A stretch of DNA of 64,000 bases from Chitinophaga pinensis (GTDB lineage Bacteria > Bacteroidota > Bacteroidia > Chitinophagales > Chitinophagaceae), in assembly GCA_945876095.1 (NCBI GenBank), contig CAMCMP010000005.1:62001-126000 (forward strand), read 5' to 3'. The notes beneath the pieces are model-generated. The model was given only the letters and a program-made list of their open reading frames with translations. It made no database searches and had not been told where the DNA came from. How positions within the stretch are numbered: the first letter of the stretch is position 1; each line of letters begins with the position of its first letter. The position numbers were made by a program, and so were the translations under genes. Of this stretch, positions 36,689 to 46,222 are shown one piece after another.

Positions 36689-37360
36689 ACTATTACAAAA
36701 ATTCAATAATTTAATCATGTCTGATTCAACTGAATAATTAATATGATTTGCCTTTTCAAAATTGATAATGGATGGCTGAGAGCTCTCCTTAAATGTATTA
36801 AGGAAATCTTTCAAACGATAGGCTTTGTTGACTTTAGTATAATTCTTTAACCAATAATGTTTTACTATTTCAACTGCATAGTTGCCTTTATACATTCTAG
36901 TTAGGTAAACATCCGATACCGTATTGCTCACCACATTAATGCTTTGTTTGGACGAACCTGTATGATCAACAGTGGCAATTAAAGGCTTTAATCTTCTATT
37001 ATAAGTTGCCAACAATGCAACCTTACCAATATTAGAAACCACCTCATAAACTATGTTATTGAAAGGCACAAATTTTCTACCTGAAATGTAAATGGTGTCA
37101 ACACTATTCAAATCGGTCAGGGTATACATCAGATCCCCCTTTTTAAACAGAATCGATTGGTCAGTAGAAAGGTAATTTAATGGCGCTTCGTTCAAAGCGC
37201 CAGATTTTAATAGCACTTTGCCCTCTATAAACTGTTCAAAAATCATTGACTGTCGCCTGATTGAAGTGTCATTGGCAGACTGAGCATAATTCAAAAAAGG
37301 AATTAAAAAAAATAAGGTGACAGTAAAAATTCGATTTCTTAAAACACAAGCCTGTAGCAT
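36683..37360 (-). CDS. Secreted protein of unknown function
   Basis: A 225-residue protein. The N terminus has a hydrophobic signal (RIFTVTLFFLIPFLNYAQ, cleavage after Ala-Gln) preceded by eight residues. The mature domain has alternating strands (FIEGKVLLKSGALNEAPLNY, DTIYISGRKFVPFNNIVYEV) and a Tyr/Lys-rich C-terminal part with helix YRLKDFLNTFKESS. It resembles unnamed secreted proteins common in this phylum; no catalytic motif seen. Its stop codon TAG lies inside the conserved tail of dispersed element C, so the last residues may have been set by that element. Confidence 0.75.
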   Translation of the reverse strand: MLQACVLRNRIFTVTLFFLIPFLNYAQSANDTSIRRQSMIFEQFIEGKVLLKSGALNEAPLNYLSTDQSILFKKGDLMYTLTDLNSVDTIYISGRKFVPFNNIVYEVVSNIGKVALLATYNRRLKPLIATVDHTGSSKQSINVVSNTVSDVYLTRMYKGNYAVEIVKHYWLKNYTKVNKAYRLKDFLNTFKESSQPSIINFEKANHINYSVESDMIKLLNFCNSN

Positions 37361-37434
37361 AATATTAATTTAAAAGGAAGCCTAACTGAAAAGTAAAATA
37401 AAGATTGAAAACTATATGTGGCAAACGAACTAAA

Positions 37435-37460
37435 TTTCTCCTATTAAATAATAGGAGAAA
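37435..37460 (-). other. Hairpin upstream of the secreted-protein gene
   Basis: TTTCTCCTAT / ATAGGAGAAA, a perfect 10-bp stem with a 6-nt loop, 74 nt upstream of the ATG at 37360. No U tract follows. It could be a leader structure or an operator; nothing else is visible in the 37361-37500 gap. Confidence 0.4.
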
Positions 37461-37500
37461 TAAAAAGTTTACTTAAACATACAATAAAATTTCAAAATAA

Positions 37501-37528
37501 AAAAGGGCTACTTTTAGGTAGCCCTTTT
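37501..37528 (-). terminator. Terminator of the SusC/SusD operon
   Basis: AAAAGGGCTAC / GTAGCCCTTTT with a 6-nt loop, followed by TTTATTTTG on the minus strand, 44 nt after the last gene of the operon. Confidence 0.85.
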
Positions 37529-37572
37529 AAAAAATATAAATCAAATTCTGGTGTTAAACCAAAAATAAAAGA

Positions 37573-38496
37573 TTACTTATAATAGGTATCTATATTGTAT
37601 CTGTAAGCAGCGCCATTAAAAACAACATGTCTAATCTCAATTGTTTTCAAATCTGAAGAAACAGTTACTACAGGCTGGGTAACTACTGTGATTCCATTGA
37701 GCGTATAAGCCCCTTCAATTTCGTCTGGAGCAATTACTGCTTTAAAGTTAGATAATACTCCTCCAGTATTTTTAAAAGAAAGTAAGAAATTTGGTTGAAC
37801 ATAATAACCAGTAGGTACTTTTACTGAAGTTGGATTAACAGGAGAGAAAACTACATGCTCACCATAAAAAGTACCTCCAGCAGGACTACCCGTACCAGCC
37901 TGGTTATTTCTTCTTTCATAATCCCAATTGTACGCACCAGCAATTGGATTACCAATTACATGGAAATGGATAATTCCGAAATTACCACTAATGGTTTTAC
38001 CTCCAGCATCTTTAATTACCACTGGTAAATTGTAACTTTTTGTTACATCAATTTTAGAAGGATAAAATACAATCTTAAGAGAAGCAATTCTTTGACCTGC
38101 TTTAATAACAGCAGTTTTACTCATAAACTTGTACAAGGAGTCAGGCATTAATGAATAATCAATAGCATCACCCTTGATATTGTCGAGAACTTTCGTTGCA
38201 TCCACACCCACCGTTACAGTTAAATCTGAACTTAAGGTTGTTGGACCAGCAAGATTAACATTAAAGGTAGCCGTATCTGATACATGAGAACCAGGATAGG
38301 TTAATGCACCACCACTAAAATATTGCATTCCAGAGTTGATAGTACTTCCACTACCATTCTCAATAAATTGCAAGGTTACAATTGAACCGGTTGGGTTCTC
38401 GGTATCTATATTTTTAGCACCTTCTTTTAGACACGATGCCATTGTCATCGCAACCATCAAAAACGCAAATAGTTTTTTTAATTTAATTTCTTTCAT
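37573..38496 (-). CDS. DUF1735-type surface lipoprotein of the SusCD operon
   Basis: A 307-residue lipoprotein (signal MKEIKLKKLFAFLMVAMTMASC). Residues 30-180 have the DUF1735/BT_3987-like pattern: ATFNVNLAGPTTLSSDLTVTVGVD, then DYSLMPDSLYKF, VIKAGQRIASLKIVFYPSKID and YNLPVVIKDAGGK. The C-terminal part (NYERR region to KTIEIRHVVFNGAAYRYNID) is a second beta domain. Proteins of this type are surface glycan-binding or accessory lipoproteins of SusCD loci. It is the third gene of the operon, 22 nt after susD, and shares its terminator. The ligand is unknown. Confidence 0.82.
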   Translation of the reverse strand: MKEIKLKKLFAFLMVAMTMASCLKEGAKNIDTENPTGSIVTLQFIENGSGSTINSGMQYFSGGALTYPGSHVSDTATFNVNLAGPTTLSSDLTVTVGVDATKVLDNIKGDAIDYSLMPDSLYKFMSKTAVIKAGQRIASLKIVFYPSKIDVTKSYNLPVVIKDAGGKTISGNFGIIHFHVIGNPIAGAYNWDYERRNNQAGTGSPAGGTFYGEHVVFSPVNPTSVKVPTGYYVQPNFLLSFKNTGGVLSNFKAVIAPDEIEGAYTLNGITVVTQPVVTVSSDLKTIEIRHVVFNGAAYRYNIDTYYK

Positions 38497-38518
38497 GTTG
38501 TTGGTTTTTATTTTTTAA

Positions 38519-40081
38519 CTATTGAGCCCAAAAAATCAAAGAGGTAAAAGGAGTTATATTTTTTGGCACATTAGCTCCGTTATAGGTACCTTCTGCAACA
38601 GGATACATCACCCTTGTTGGTAATTTATCTGCACGAGTACTTTCTGAAACTGATGAAGCAAAAGTTTTAAAGCCATCTCCACCTACAGTAATTGAAGGGT
38701 ATTTAGTACGACGGTACTCATTCCAACCCTCATAACTTTCAACGAAATTAAGTGCAATAAACTTTTGAGTAATGATTGCTTCCAATTTCTGAGCATTGGA
38801 GGTAGCTGCTGTAAAATCAACCAAAGGATTGCTTAGGTTTTTGATTTTATAAGCCGCTACGGTGTCAGCAACATTAGCAGTTACAGAACCATCAGGCAAT
38901 TGATAAGTATAATTAAAAGCAGCGGTAATTCCTTTATCAAAAAGTACATCGGTTGTACTACCTGTAGTAAGAATACCATTTAATCTAGCTTCCGCTTGTA
39001 GGAAATAACTTTCAGCAGCTAATATTACAGGGTAGCCAGCATTGGGTCCTTTTAAGATACCATAGTTGCTACCATTGCTTTTTCCATCACGATTGGTACT
39101 TGCATGCCAGAAACTTCCTGTTGGACTTGATACTAAACTATTACTTTCAATACCTAAACGGTTAATACCAGTTGAAGGATATTGATAATAGATAGCTCTT
39201 CCTCTTGCTGCATCATAAATTGAGTGTCCATCATAAAAACCAAATATGAATTGACTAGGCATCCAAGCTTTATTAGCAGCACTTCCTGTGTACCCATAAG
39301 CCCAGGTATTCCAAGCTGGATTTTGCTTTGCATTATCCCTAGTGTAACCAGGGTTAATCATAGCATCAGTTGAAAGGAATCCATCAGCAGTGAAGGTAGT
39401 ATTAGAGAAAGTAACCTTCCCGTTTCCACGCACAATAATACGCAACTTAAGGGTGTTAGCAAACTGCTTCCACTTAGTCATGTTACCAGCAAAAAGTACA
39501 TCAGATGCACCTAATGGAGTTACTCCAGCTGTAGCAGCACCTTTGGCGATTTCAGCGATAGCGGTATCTAATTGACTAGCTAAATCCTTGTAGATAAGAT
39601 TACCGGCAGTATAAGTAGGAGTCAACTTACTTGAACCCTTCAATGCGTCTACATAAGGAACATCATTGTAAGTATCTACCAATAGTTGGAAGTTTAATAC
39701 TTTCATAATTCTTGCAGCAGCAGAGAAATAACTATATAAACTGTTACCAGCACTAGTATTCAAAATAGTCTGGTAATCTTCTAAGTTATCATAGGTAGAA
39801 CCCCATGTACCAGTACCGGAAGTGGTGTAATTATAAGTAATGGATTCGCCAAAACCGCCATATCCGCCAGCATTGGCACAATATAAACCTGTTTGAGCTC
39901 CATAACTGTTATAGCCGTTCAACACAGCTGCAGTATAAGTTATTGCCTGTGGCAATATTAATTCCGGAGTAACAGAAGAGGCTCTGTTGGGATCCGTATT
40001 TACATCAAGGTATTTTTTACAGGAAGTACCTAGACCTAGTACCAAGATTCCTGCAAAAATTCCGAGGATTGATTTTTTCAT
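38519..40081 (-). CDS. SusD/RagB-family nutrient-binding outer-membrane lipoprotein
   Basis: Lid lipoprotein that captures substrate over the SusC barrel. From ATG 40081 it is 520 residues with a lipoprotein signal MKKSILGIFAGILVLGLGTS ending at a Cys. The first mature residues KKYLDVNTDPNRASSVTPE are characteristic of the SusD-like_2 group. The helical TPR-like core (YFSAAARIMKVLNFQLLVDTYNDVPYVDAL) and the C-terminal YEGWNEYRRTKYP segment fit. A start at 40111 adds ten residues before the signal and was not used. The partner SusC is encoded immediately upstream. Confidence 0.94.
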   Translation of the reverse strand: MKKSILGIFAGILVLGLGTSCKKYLDVNTDPNRASSVTPELILPQAITYTAAVLNGYNSYGAQTGLYCANAGGYGGFGESITYNYTTSGTGTWGSTYDNLEDYQTILNTSAGNSLYSYFSAAARIMKVLNFQLLVDTYNDVPYVDALKGSSKLTPTYTAGNLIYKDLASQLDTAIAEIAKGAATAGVTPLGASDVLFAGNMTKWKQFANTLKLRIIVRGNGKVTFSNTTFTADGFLSTDAMINPGYTRDNAKQNPAWNTWAYGYTGSAANKAWMPSQFIFGFYDGHSIYDAARGRAIYYQYPSTGINRLGIESNSLVSSPTGSFWHASTNRDGKSNGSNYGILKGPNAGYPVILAAESYFLQAEARLNGILTTGSTTDVLFDKGITAAFNYTYQLPDGSVTANVADTVAAYKIKNLSNPLVDFTAATSNAQKLEAIITQKFIALNFVESYEGWNEYRRTKYPSITVGGDGFKTFASSVSESTRADKLPTRVMYPVAEGTYNGANVPKNITPFTSLIFWAQ

Positions 40082-40182
40082 AATTAAATGTTTTTTGTTT
40101 ACCTGTTTCATTTAAACCCTTAACCAATTTGTAAAAAACGTAGTAAGGATAAATGATTTGATGTTATTATTATTATAAATTT

Positions 40183-43100
40183 TTAGAACTTAAAAGAAAT
40201 ACTTGCTCCATAAAAACGTGATGGAGGAGAACTTAAACCTGTAATACCAATACCATTGTTATCGCTACCAGCTGAGCTATATTCAGGATCTGTATACAAA
40301 TTGTCTTTTGCTAACCAAAGGAATAAGTTTCTTCCTTGAAGGCTAACTGTTAGTCCTTTTATTACGTTGCTCTTCCCAAAAATTTTGGTTGGTACATCGT
40401 AAGCAAGAGAAACCTCTCTTAATTTCCAAAAATCTCCAGAAGTTACATAGTTACTTGTAACATCACGGTTAATACCATCTGTCCAGAAACCATTGTTACC
40501 ATTACCATTCGCAATAGCTACACTAGTGTTTGGTACATAGCTTCCAGGTTTAGCAGGATCTGCATAAACTGAATTCGGGAAAACAAAACTTTGTCTGTCG
40601 TAAGCTGCAGTTCTTATACCAGTTCCAGACCAGTCCATTTCTGTACCCATTGAGTTAAAGATTTGGTATCCACCACGGTATTCAAACAATACTGAAAAAC
40701 GGAATTGCTTATAACGAACAGCTCCATCTAAACCAAGACGATTTTTTGCAGTTGCATTACCTAATACAGAAATAGCATCCGTCTTGGTAGGTAGACCAGT
40801 AACGCTACTAACGATAACTCTTCCAGAATTATCTCTTTTATAATCAAAGCCCATAATTACTGGGAATGCTTTTCCTGCTACTGCATAAGAAGCACCTGAT
40901 CCATTGCTAGATAAAGCTAGCTTAGGTAAATCAGCACTGATGAAATTAACTTTGTTGTCAAGATAAGTATAGTTACCACCTACTGTCACACTCCAGTCTG
41001 AGTTTTTAACTAGATCATAATGCAAAGTTGCTTCAAGACCCTGGCTTTGAGTTTGTCCAGTATTAGTCAAAAGACTAGTAAATCCAGTAGTTGAAGAAAC
41101 CGCTGTGTTCACTGTTTGATCATCTGTTTTTGAGCTAAACCAAGTCCAAGTAGAAGTTAACCTATCATTGAACATGTTCAAATCTAAACCTACTTCATAA
41201 GCTTTGGTTATCTCAGGCTTCAAATTATTAGACACCAATAAGTTTCCAACTGTATAACCAGCAAGACCTCCATAAGGGAATCCATTTGAACTACCCCCGA
41301 AGGTAGGAGCCAAAGAATAAGCACCAAATTCAGATCCAAGATTTACCTGGCCTACTTTAGAAACACCTGCTCTTAATTTAATAAGACTAATTTTTCCACT
41401 GTTACGAATATTTTCAAAAGCATCCGTTACAATGAAAGAAACGTCAGCTGATGGGTAGAAGAAAGAACGGTTTTGAGTAGATAAAGTTGAAACCCAGTCA
41501 TTTCTACCTGTACCGTGTAAGAATAAAAAGTTTTTGTACCCAATACGGAAATCGCCATAAGTACCTACCTGACGAGCAGTGTAATTGCTTTCACTAGCTC
41601 CTGGTGTTCCTACCCCGTTAGAAACGTTGTACAATTCTGGAACAACCAATCCATTAGCAGATACATTTACATATTTAGATTGGTTTTGAGTCAACTGAGA
41701 ACCACCAATTAAATTAAGTGTGAAATTATTCACCTTCTTTTGATACTGAGCAAATAAGTCAGTCACAAGGTTGGTAGAATAAGAAGAACCATCACTAACT
41801 GATGCAGAAATATCTGACTTAGAACTTGCATCCGTATGTTCAGCCCAGTAAGTGTAATTAAATGCACCTACTGTGTTCTTATTAGAAGCATTTCTAGTTG
41901 CGATACCTTGACGGCCAATGATATCTAAACCAGCAATTGGCGTAAATTTCAATTCAATATTTGCTGTCAAATAATCATTGCGTTGTTTAGAACGATAGTT
42001 ATCTGCAGTAAAGTAAGGATTTTGGTACCATGGATTGTAATATCCATTTGGATTAGCAAATTTATCAGTACGCCAGTTTTTGTATCTAGTAATATCAACG
42101 TTAGAAGGCATGTTCAGCATATTGCCATACATAGCACCTGTCTCAGTAGTAATATCATATCTATTTTGAGTGTAGGCAGTTGAATAGGTAGCGTTTACCT
42201 TGTTACCCATTCTACGAGTTCCGTTTACACGTATGGTAGAACGATTGTATTTATCACCAGGAGTAGTACCTGTTACATCAGCATATTGACCTGATAGATA
42301 AAAAGTAGAGTTTTCATCACCATTAGAAACTGAGAAATCAGTTTGGTTGGTAATACCTTTATTCCAGAAATCATTGTGTCCAGGATAAAAAGCATATAAA
42401 GAAGAATCCTGAGATCCATCCTCTAATTTTGGTCCAAGTGCTCTTTTTTTACCGTCAAAACGCATACCATATGATTGATTTTCAAGATAATCAGGATAAG
42501 GATTACCATTGGCATCTAAACCATATGCAGTACCACCGGCACCGAATGAAGTTTGTATTTTTGGATAAAATGCTACCTGCTCTGCAGTAGTAGTATTCGA
42601 TACATTAATAGAAGTTAGCCCTTTTTTACCTTTTTTAGTAGTTACGATTACAGCACCGTTGGATGCCTGAGAGCCGTATAATGCAGATGCACCAGAACCG
42701 TTCAATACCACCACATTTTCAACATCTTCAGGATTAAGGTTACCTAACACAGTGTTTGGAACTACCACGTTATCTAGTACTACCAAGGCTTGGTTATTAC
42801 CAGTTAATGAACGTTGACCTCTAAGGATCAAACGGTAGCTAGGATTTACACCACCACCGGTTCCACTAATTTGAAAACCTGCTACTTTACCTTGTAAGCC
42901 ATTTGCGATGTTAGTAGCCTTACCTGCTGTCAAAGCAGCTGCTTGAATAACAGTTGTAGCAGTACCAATCTCTTTTCTTTTAGATTTAATACCACCCGCA
43001 GTTACTACTACCTCATCCATTGCACTTACACTTTCAGCCAAAGTAACTGTGTAAGCATTGCTTGCAGTTACTGGAATTCTAGCAGTTGCGTAGTTAACAG

Positions 43101-43317
43101 AAGAAATCACTAAAACATCTCCGTTTTTAACATTAATTTTAAAATTACCGTCTTGATCAGCGGCAACGGCTCCTTCGCCTTTTGATTTTTTGATTGATGC
43201 AGCCGGTACAGGATTGCCCTTGGCATCAGTCACTTTTCCCGAGATTGAACGGGTTTGCGCAAATGTCAAGGAACTTAATACCATCAACATCGAAAGCAGT
43301 GATAAAATTTTTCTCAT
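40183..43317 (-). CDS. SusC/RagA-family TonB-linked outer-membrane transporter
   Basis: A 1044-residue barrel from ATG 43317 (MRKILSLLSMLMVLSSLTFAQ signal peptide). A carboxypeptidase-regulatory-like domain (about 22-100, SGKVTDAKGNPVPAASIKKSKG) precedes the plug with the SusC hallmark ALYGSQASNGAVIVTTKKG near 215, then a long barrel ending KFYGASISFKF-like aromatics (FYGASISFKF). It works with the SusD lipoprotein in TonB-driven import of oligosaccharides or peptides. No glycoside hydrolase, peptidase or regulator gene adjoins, so the substrate is open. A 19-bp palindrome lies 142 nt upstream. Confidence 0.95.
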   Translation of the reverse strand: MRKILSLLSMLMVLSSLTFAQTRSISGKVTDAKGNPVPAASIKKSKGEGAVAADQDGNFKINVKNGDVLVISSVNYATARIPVTASNAYTVTLAESVSAMDEVVVTAGGIKSKRKEIGTATTVIQAAALTAGKATNIANGLQGKVAGFQISGTGGGVNPSYRLILRGQRSLTGNNQALVVLDNVVVPNTVLGNLNPEDVENVVVLNGSGASALYGSQASNGAVIVTTKKGKKGLTSINVSNTTTAEQVAFYPKIQTSFGAGGTAYGLDANGNPYPDYLENQSYGMRFDGKKRALGPKLEDGSQDSSLYAFYPGHNDFWNKGITNQTDFSVSNGDENSTFYLSGQYADVTGTTPGDKYNRSTIRVNGTRRMGNKVNATYSTAYTQNRYDITTETGAMYGNMLNMPSNVDITRYKNWRTDKFANPNGYYNPWYQNPYFTADNYRSKQRNDYLTANIELKFTPIAGLDIIGRQGIATRNASNKNTVGAFNYTYWAEHTDASSKSDISASVSDGSSYSTNLVTDLFAQYQKKVNNFTLNLIGGSQLTQNQSKYVNVSANGLVVPELYNVSNGVGTPGASESNYTARQVGTYGDFRIGYKNFLFLHGTGRNDWVSTLSTQNRSFFYPSADVSFIVTDAFENIRNSGKISLIKLRAGVSKVGQVNLGSEFGAYSLAPTFGGSSNGFPYGGLAGYTVGNLLVSNNLKPEITKAYEVGLDLNMFNDRLTSTWTWFSSKTDDQTVNTAVSSTTGFTSLLTNTGQTQSQGLEATLHYDLVKNSDWSVTVGGNYTYLDNKVNFISADLPKLALSSNGSGASYAVAGKAFPVIMGFDYKRDNSGRVIVSSVTGLPTKTDAISVLGNATAKNRLGLDGAVRYKQFRFSVLFEYRGGYQIFNSMGTEMDWSGTGIRTAAYDRQSFVFPNSVYADPAKPGSYVPNTSVAIANGNGNNGFWTDGINRDVTSNYVTSGDFWKLREVSLAYDVPTKIFGKSNVIKGLTVSLQGRNLFLWLAKDNLYTDPEYSSAGSDNNGIGITGLSSPPSRFYGASISFKF

Positions 43318-43837
43318 TTTTAATTTTTTTTCGTTACAATATTTCATCTAAAAAAATGTAGAAACCATAAAACAGTGACTAGAAAAAATAACAATTTCTT
43401 GTCAATCATTTAATAATTTCATAATAAAGACCAGCAAAAATAAGGATTAGCTGCTTTATTAACAAAATATTTGTTAAAATTTTTGACAATTTCTAATATA
43501 AAACAATTTAATTATTTTAATTTTTAAATAAAAATGACATAATTATTGAAAAAATAATTAACATTTTGACAATAAATTATACGTTTTCTAATTGTTAAAC
43601 TATTTTTATAATTAACATTTATTTTTTTTATATTATTATTAAATAATATATACATTGGTGTTTTGGTGAGAATTTATTTATAAATAGCCAAATTCCCTCC
43701 CTCCAACAAAAACGACTGCTTAAAAAATTGGTTGAAATAATATAATAAATACCTTGTCGTATTACTAAATCATTAACAATTAAAAATAATTGCATTTTTT
43801 TAATCGTAATCCTTAACCTTTGCTTCAAAAATAGATT
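43318..43837. other. AT-rich 520-bp intergenic region upstream of susC and the DUF47 gene
   Basis: A divergent promoter region with no gene. It holds the palindrome TTAACAAA-ATA-TTTGTTAA (43459-43477) and two copies of AATTAACATTT (near 43557 and 43612). Near the DUF47 start it holds TTG (43790-43792), 22 nt and AACCTTTG (43815-43822), one mismatch from TAnnTTTG. Any of these could be regulatory; none is decisive. Confidence 0.45.
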
Positions 43838-44488
43838 ATGGCAGGGCTCAACTCGATTTTTAAAATATTTCTTCCCAAGGACCGTGTATTTTTTCAATTA
43901 TTCGAAAATGTAGCACAAGAGCTAGTGAAAATGGGCGAAAAGCTAAAGACAATGGTCAATGAGCCCGATTTTGACAAAAGAGCTCAGCTGGTTCAGGAAT
44001 TAGAGGACATGGAGCATGTAAATGACGATTTAACACATAATATTTTTACAGAACTTGGTAAAAATTTCATCACCCCTTTTGACAGGGAAGATATTCATTA
44101 CCTAGCCTCTGCTCTAGACGATATTGCGGATTACATTTATTCATCTGCAAAAAAGATAAATTTTTATCGGGTTAACCCTAATGATATGGGTATTCAAAAA
44201 ATGGCTGAATTAATCGCCGTTGGCTGTGTTCAAGTTCAAAAAGCGGTAATAGAGTTACGCAATATGAAAAATATGCGTCAAATTACTGATGCATTGGTGG
44301 CCATCAATAGCATAGAAAATCAGGCAGATGATATTTTTGATATGAGCATCGAAAGACTATTTGCAACAGAACCAGATGCTAAGGAAGTTATTAAAAAAAG
44401 GGAAATCTATCAAGTGATGGAAATTGTAACAGACAAATGCGAGGATGCAGCCAATGTGATAGAATCCATAATTGTTAAATACGCATAA
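43838..44488 (+). CDS. DUF47 (PhoU-like) phosphate-transport accessory protein
   Basis: A 216-residue all-helical cytosolic protein of the DUF47/YkaA family, related to PhoU. Features include FFQLFENVAQELVKMGEKL, the metal-binding-type ELEDMEHVNDDLTHNIFTELGKNFITPFDREDIH with acidic residues and His, and ALDDIADYIYSSAKK. The pit permease gene begins 29 nt later, which is the standard arrangement. The protein probably modulates the permease. Length and start are typical. Confidence 0.95.
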   Translation: MAGLNSIFKIFLPKDRVFFQLFENVAQELVKMGEKLKTMVNEPDFDKRAQLVQELEDMEHVNDDLTHNIFTELGKNFITPFDREDIHYLASALDDIADYIYSSAKKINFYRVNPNDMGIQKMAELIAVGCVQVQKAVIELRNMKNMRQITDALVAINSIENQADDIFDMSIERLFATEPDAKEVIKKREIYQVMEIVTDKCEDAANVIESIIVKYA

Positions 44489-44517
44489 CCGAATTAGCTG
44501 GTTACCAAATTTTTCTT

Positions 44518-45930
44518 ATGACGCTCCTAATAGTTATCGTTGTTTTGGCTTTAATATTTGACTACATCAATGGTTTTCATGATGCTGCTAATTCGATTGC
44601 TACCATTGTTTCTACCAAAGTATTAACTCCTTATCAAGCTGTTGTTTGGGCAGCCTTTTTCAATTTCGTAGCTTACTTTATTTTTCAGGACCATGCAGTA
44701 GCCAACACCATTGGTAAAACAGTTCATCAAGAGTTTATTACCCTTCCCGTCATATTATCAGGTTTGATTGCTGCCATAACTTGGAACTTACTCACCTGGT
44801 GGTACGGTATACCCTCCTCCTCCTCTCACACTTTAATTGGTGGATTTGCAGGAGCAGCTATTACTCATGCCTTACTTACCAAGGGATTTACGGGTATCAG
44901 TAATATAATTGAAATCAAAAAAATTACTCAAATCATCCTTTTCATCTTTATTGCTCCTCTTATAGGCATGATAGTTTCAATCTACATCACCGTAATTACA
45001 ATCATGCGTAATACCTGGGCCAAAATTGGACTGATTGTTTTAACTGGTATTGGAACCTGGTTTTTATTTGCTCATTTTGAACAAATAAAACTGCAAGAAA
45101 ATTTGGTAAAATATTACAATATTGATCAACTTAAGAAAGAACAAAACACCAACTCCTCTAAAACAGTAGCTTATACGGAGGCTGTTGCAAAAGTTACAGC
45201 TGCAACCCCTTTACTAGGAGATTACAAATCATTGGGTGCAACTAAATTGGCTGAAGAAATTAAATTGAAAGTAGACAGCAAAGTAGATACAGCCAAGTTA
45301 TCAAAAACCCTTGAAAAAGCAGATAACTCTATTATAGCTTACGGAATTTTGGGAATGATATTTGTTTTTATCTGTGTTTATATTTACTCAGAGAAAGTGA
45401 AGACCCCCAATGCTTACCGAACGGCTAATATGTTTAAAAAACTACAGCTTCTCTCCTCGGGCGCTTTCAGTATCGGACATGGAGGAAATGATGCTCAAAA
45501 AGTAATGGGTATTATTGGTGCCGCCTTTGTAGCCTATAATAGTTCTAAATACCCTGATGTAGGAGCAGTTCTAAAAGACCTTACTTGGGTGCCAATTGCT
45601 TGTTACACTGCCATCGGCCTTGGTACTATGAGTGGTGGTTGGAAAATAGTAAAAACAATGGGTACCAAAATAACCAAGGTAACCCCACTTGAAGGTGTAG
45701 CAGCTGAGACTTCAGGGGCACTTACTTTATTTATGACTGAGCAAATGGGTATTCCAGTTAGTACCACGCATACTATCACCGGAGCCATTATTGGGGTGGG
45801 CGCTACCAAAAGACTCAGTGCAGTAAGATGGGGCGTTACAGTCAATCTTCTTTGGGCATGGATACTTACCATTCCAATTAGTGCTTTATTAGCAGCGATC
45901 GTTTACTTCATTACTAACTTATTTTTATAA
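44518..45930 (+). CDS. pit: Low-affinity inorganic phosphate permease (Pit family)
   Basis: A 470-residue inner-membrane symporter. The first Pit repeat has FDYINGFHDAANSIATIVSTKVL, and the second has SIGHGGNDAQKVMGIIG and the later GIPVSTTHTITGAIIGVGATKR, the duplicated signature of the family. A hydrophilic insert of about 85 residues (205-285, rich in Lys, Thr and Ala) separates the halves and is longer than in E. coli PitA. Phosphate, usually as a metal-phosphate complex, is the expected substrate. It is followed by a strong terminator. Confidence 0.95.
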   Translation: MTLLIVIVVLALIFDYINGFHDAANSIATIVSTKVLTPYQAVVWAAFFNFVAYFIFQDHAVANTIGKTVHQEFITLPVILSGLIAAITWNLLTWWYGIPSSSSHTLIGGFAGAAITHALLTKGFTGISNIIEIKKITQIILFIFIAPLIGMIVSIYITVITIMRNTWAKIGLIVLTGIGTWFLFAHFEQIKLQENLVKYYNIDQLKKEQNTNSSKTVAYTEAVAKVTAATPLLGDYKSLGATKLAEEIKLKVDSKVDTAKLSKTLEKADNSIIAYGILGMIFVFICVYIYSEKVKTPNAYRTANMFKKLQLLSSGAFSIGHGGNDAQKVMGIIGAAFVAYNSSKYPDVGAVLKDLTWVPIACYTAIGLGTMSGGWKIVKTMGTKITKVTPLEGVAAETSGALTLFMTEQMGIPVSTTHTITGAIIGVGATKRLSAVRWGVTVNLLWAWILTIPISALLAAIVYFITNLFL

Positions 45931-45956
45931 AGTAGTTTTAATTCTAATTTTTTATT

Positions 45957-45990
45957 AATCACTCCCCCTAAAATGAGTGATTTTTTATTT
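45957..45990 (+). terminator. Terminator of the DUF47-pit operon
   Basis: AATCACTC / GAGTGATT, an 8-bp stem with a 10-nt loop followed by TTTTATTTT, 26 nt after the pit stop. Confidence 0.85.
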
Positions 45991-46222
45991 TGGTCAAATT
46001 CAAACAGTAAATTTGTAAAAATAATTCTACATTGTAGTTAGTTAAAAATGGGGTTAATCCGTATTATAAATGAATACATAAGCTGTTCTCATATTCATTG
46101 AAATCTGGTAGTAATAAAAAACATTTGTATTCTTTCATTACTACCTTAGCTAATACAACTCTTTATAAGTGTCGACTGATTTTATTAATACTGTCCAACA
46201 TAAAATTTCAATTAAGAAATAC

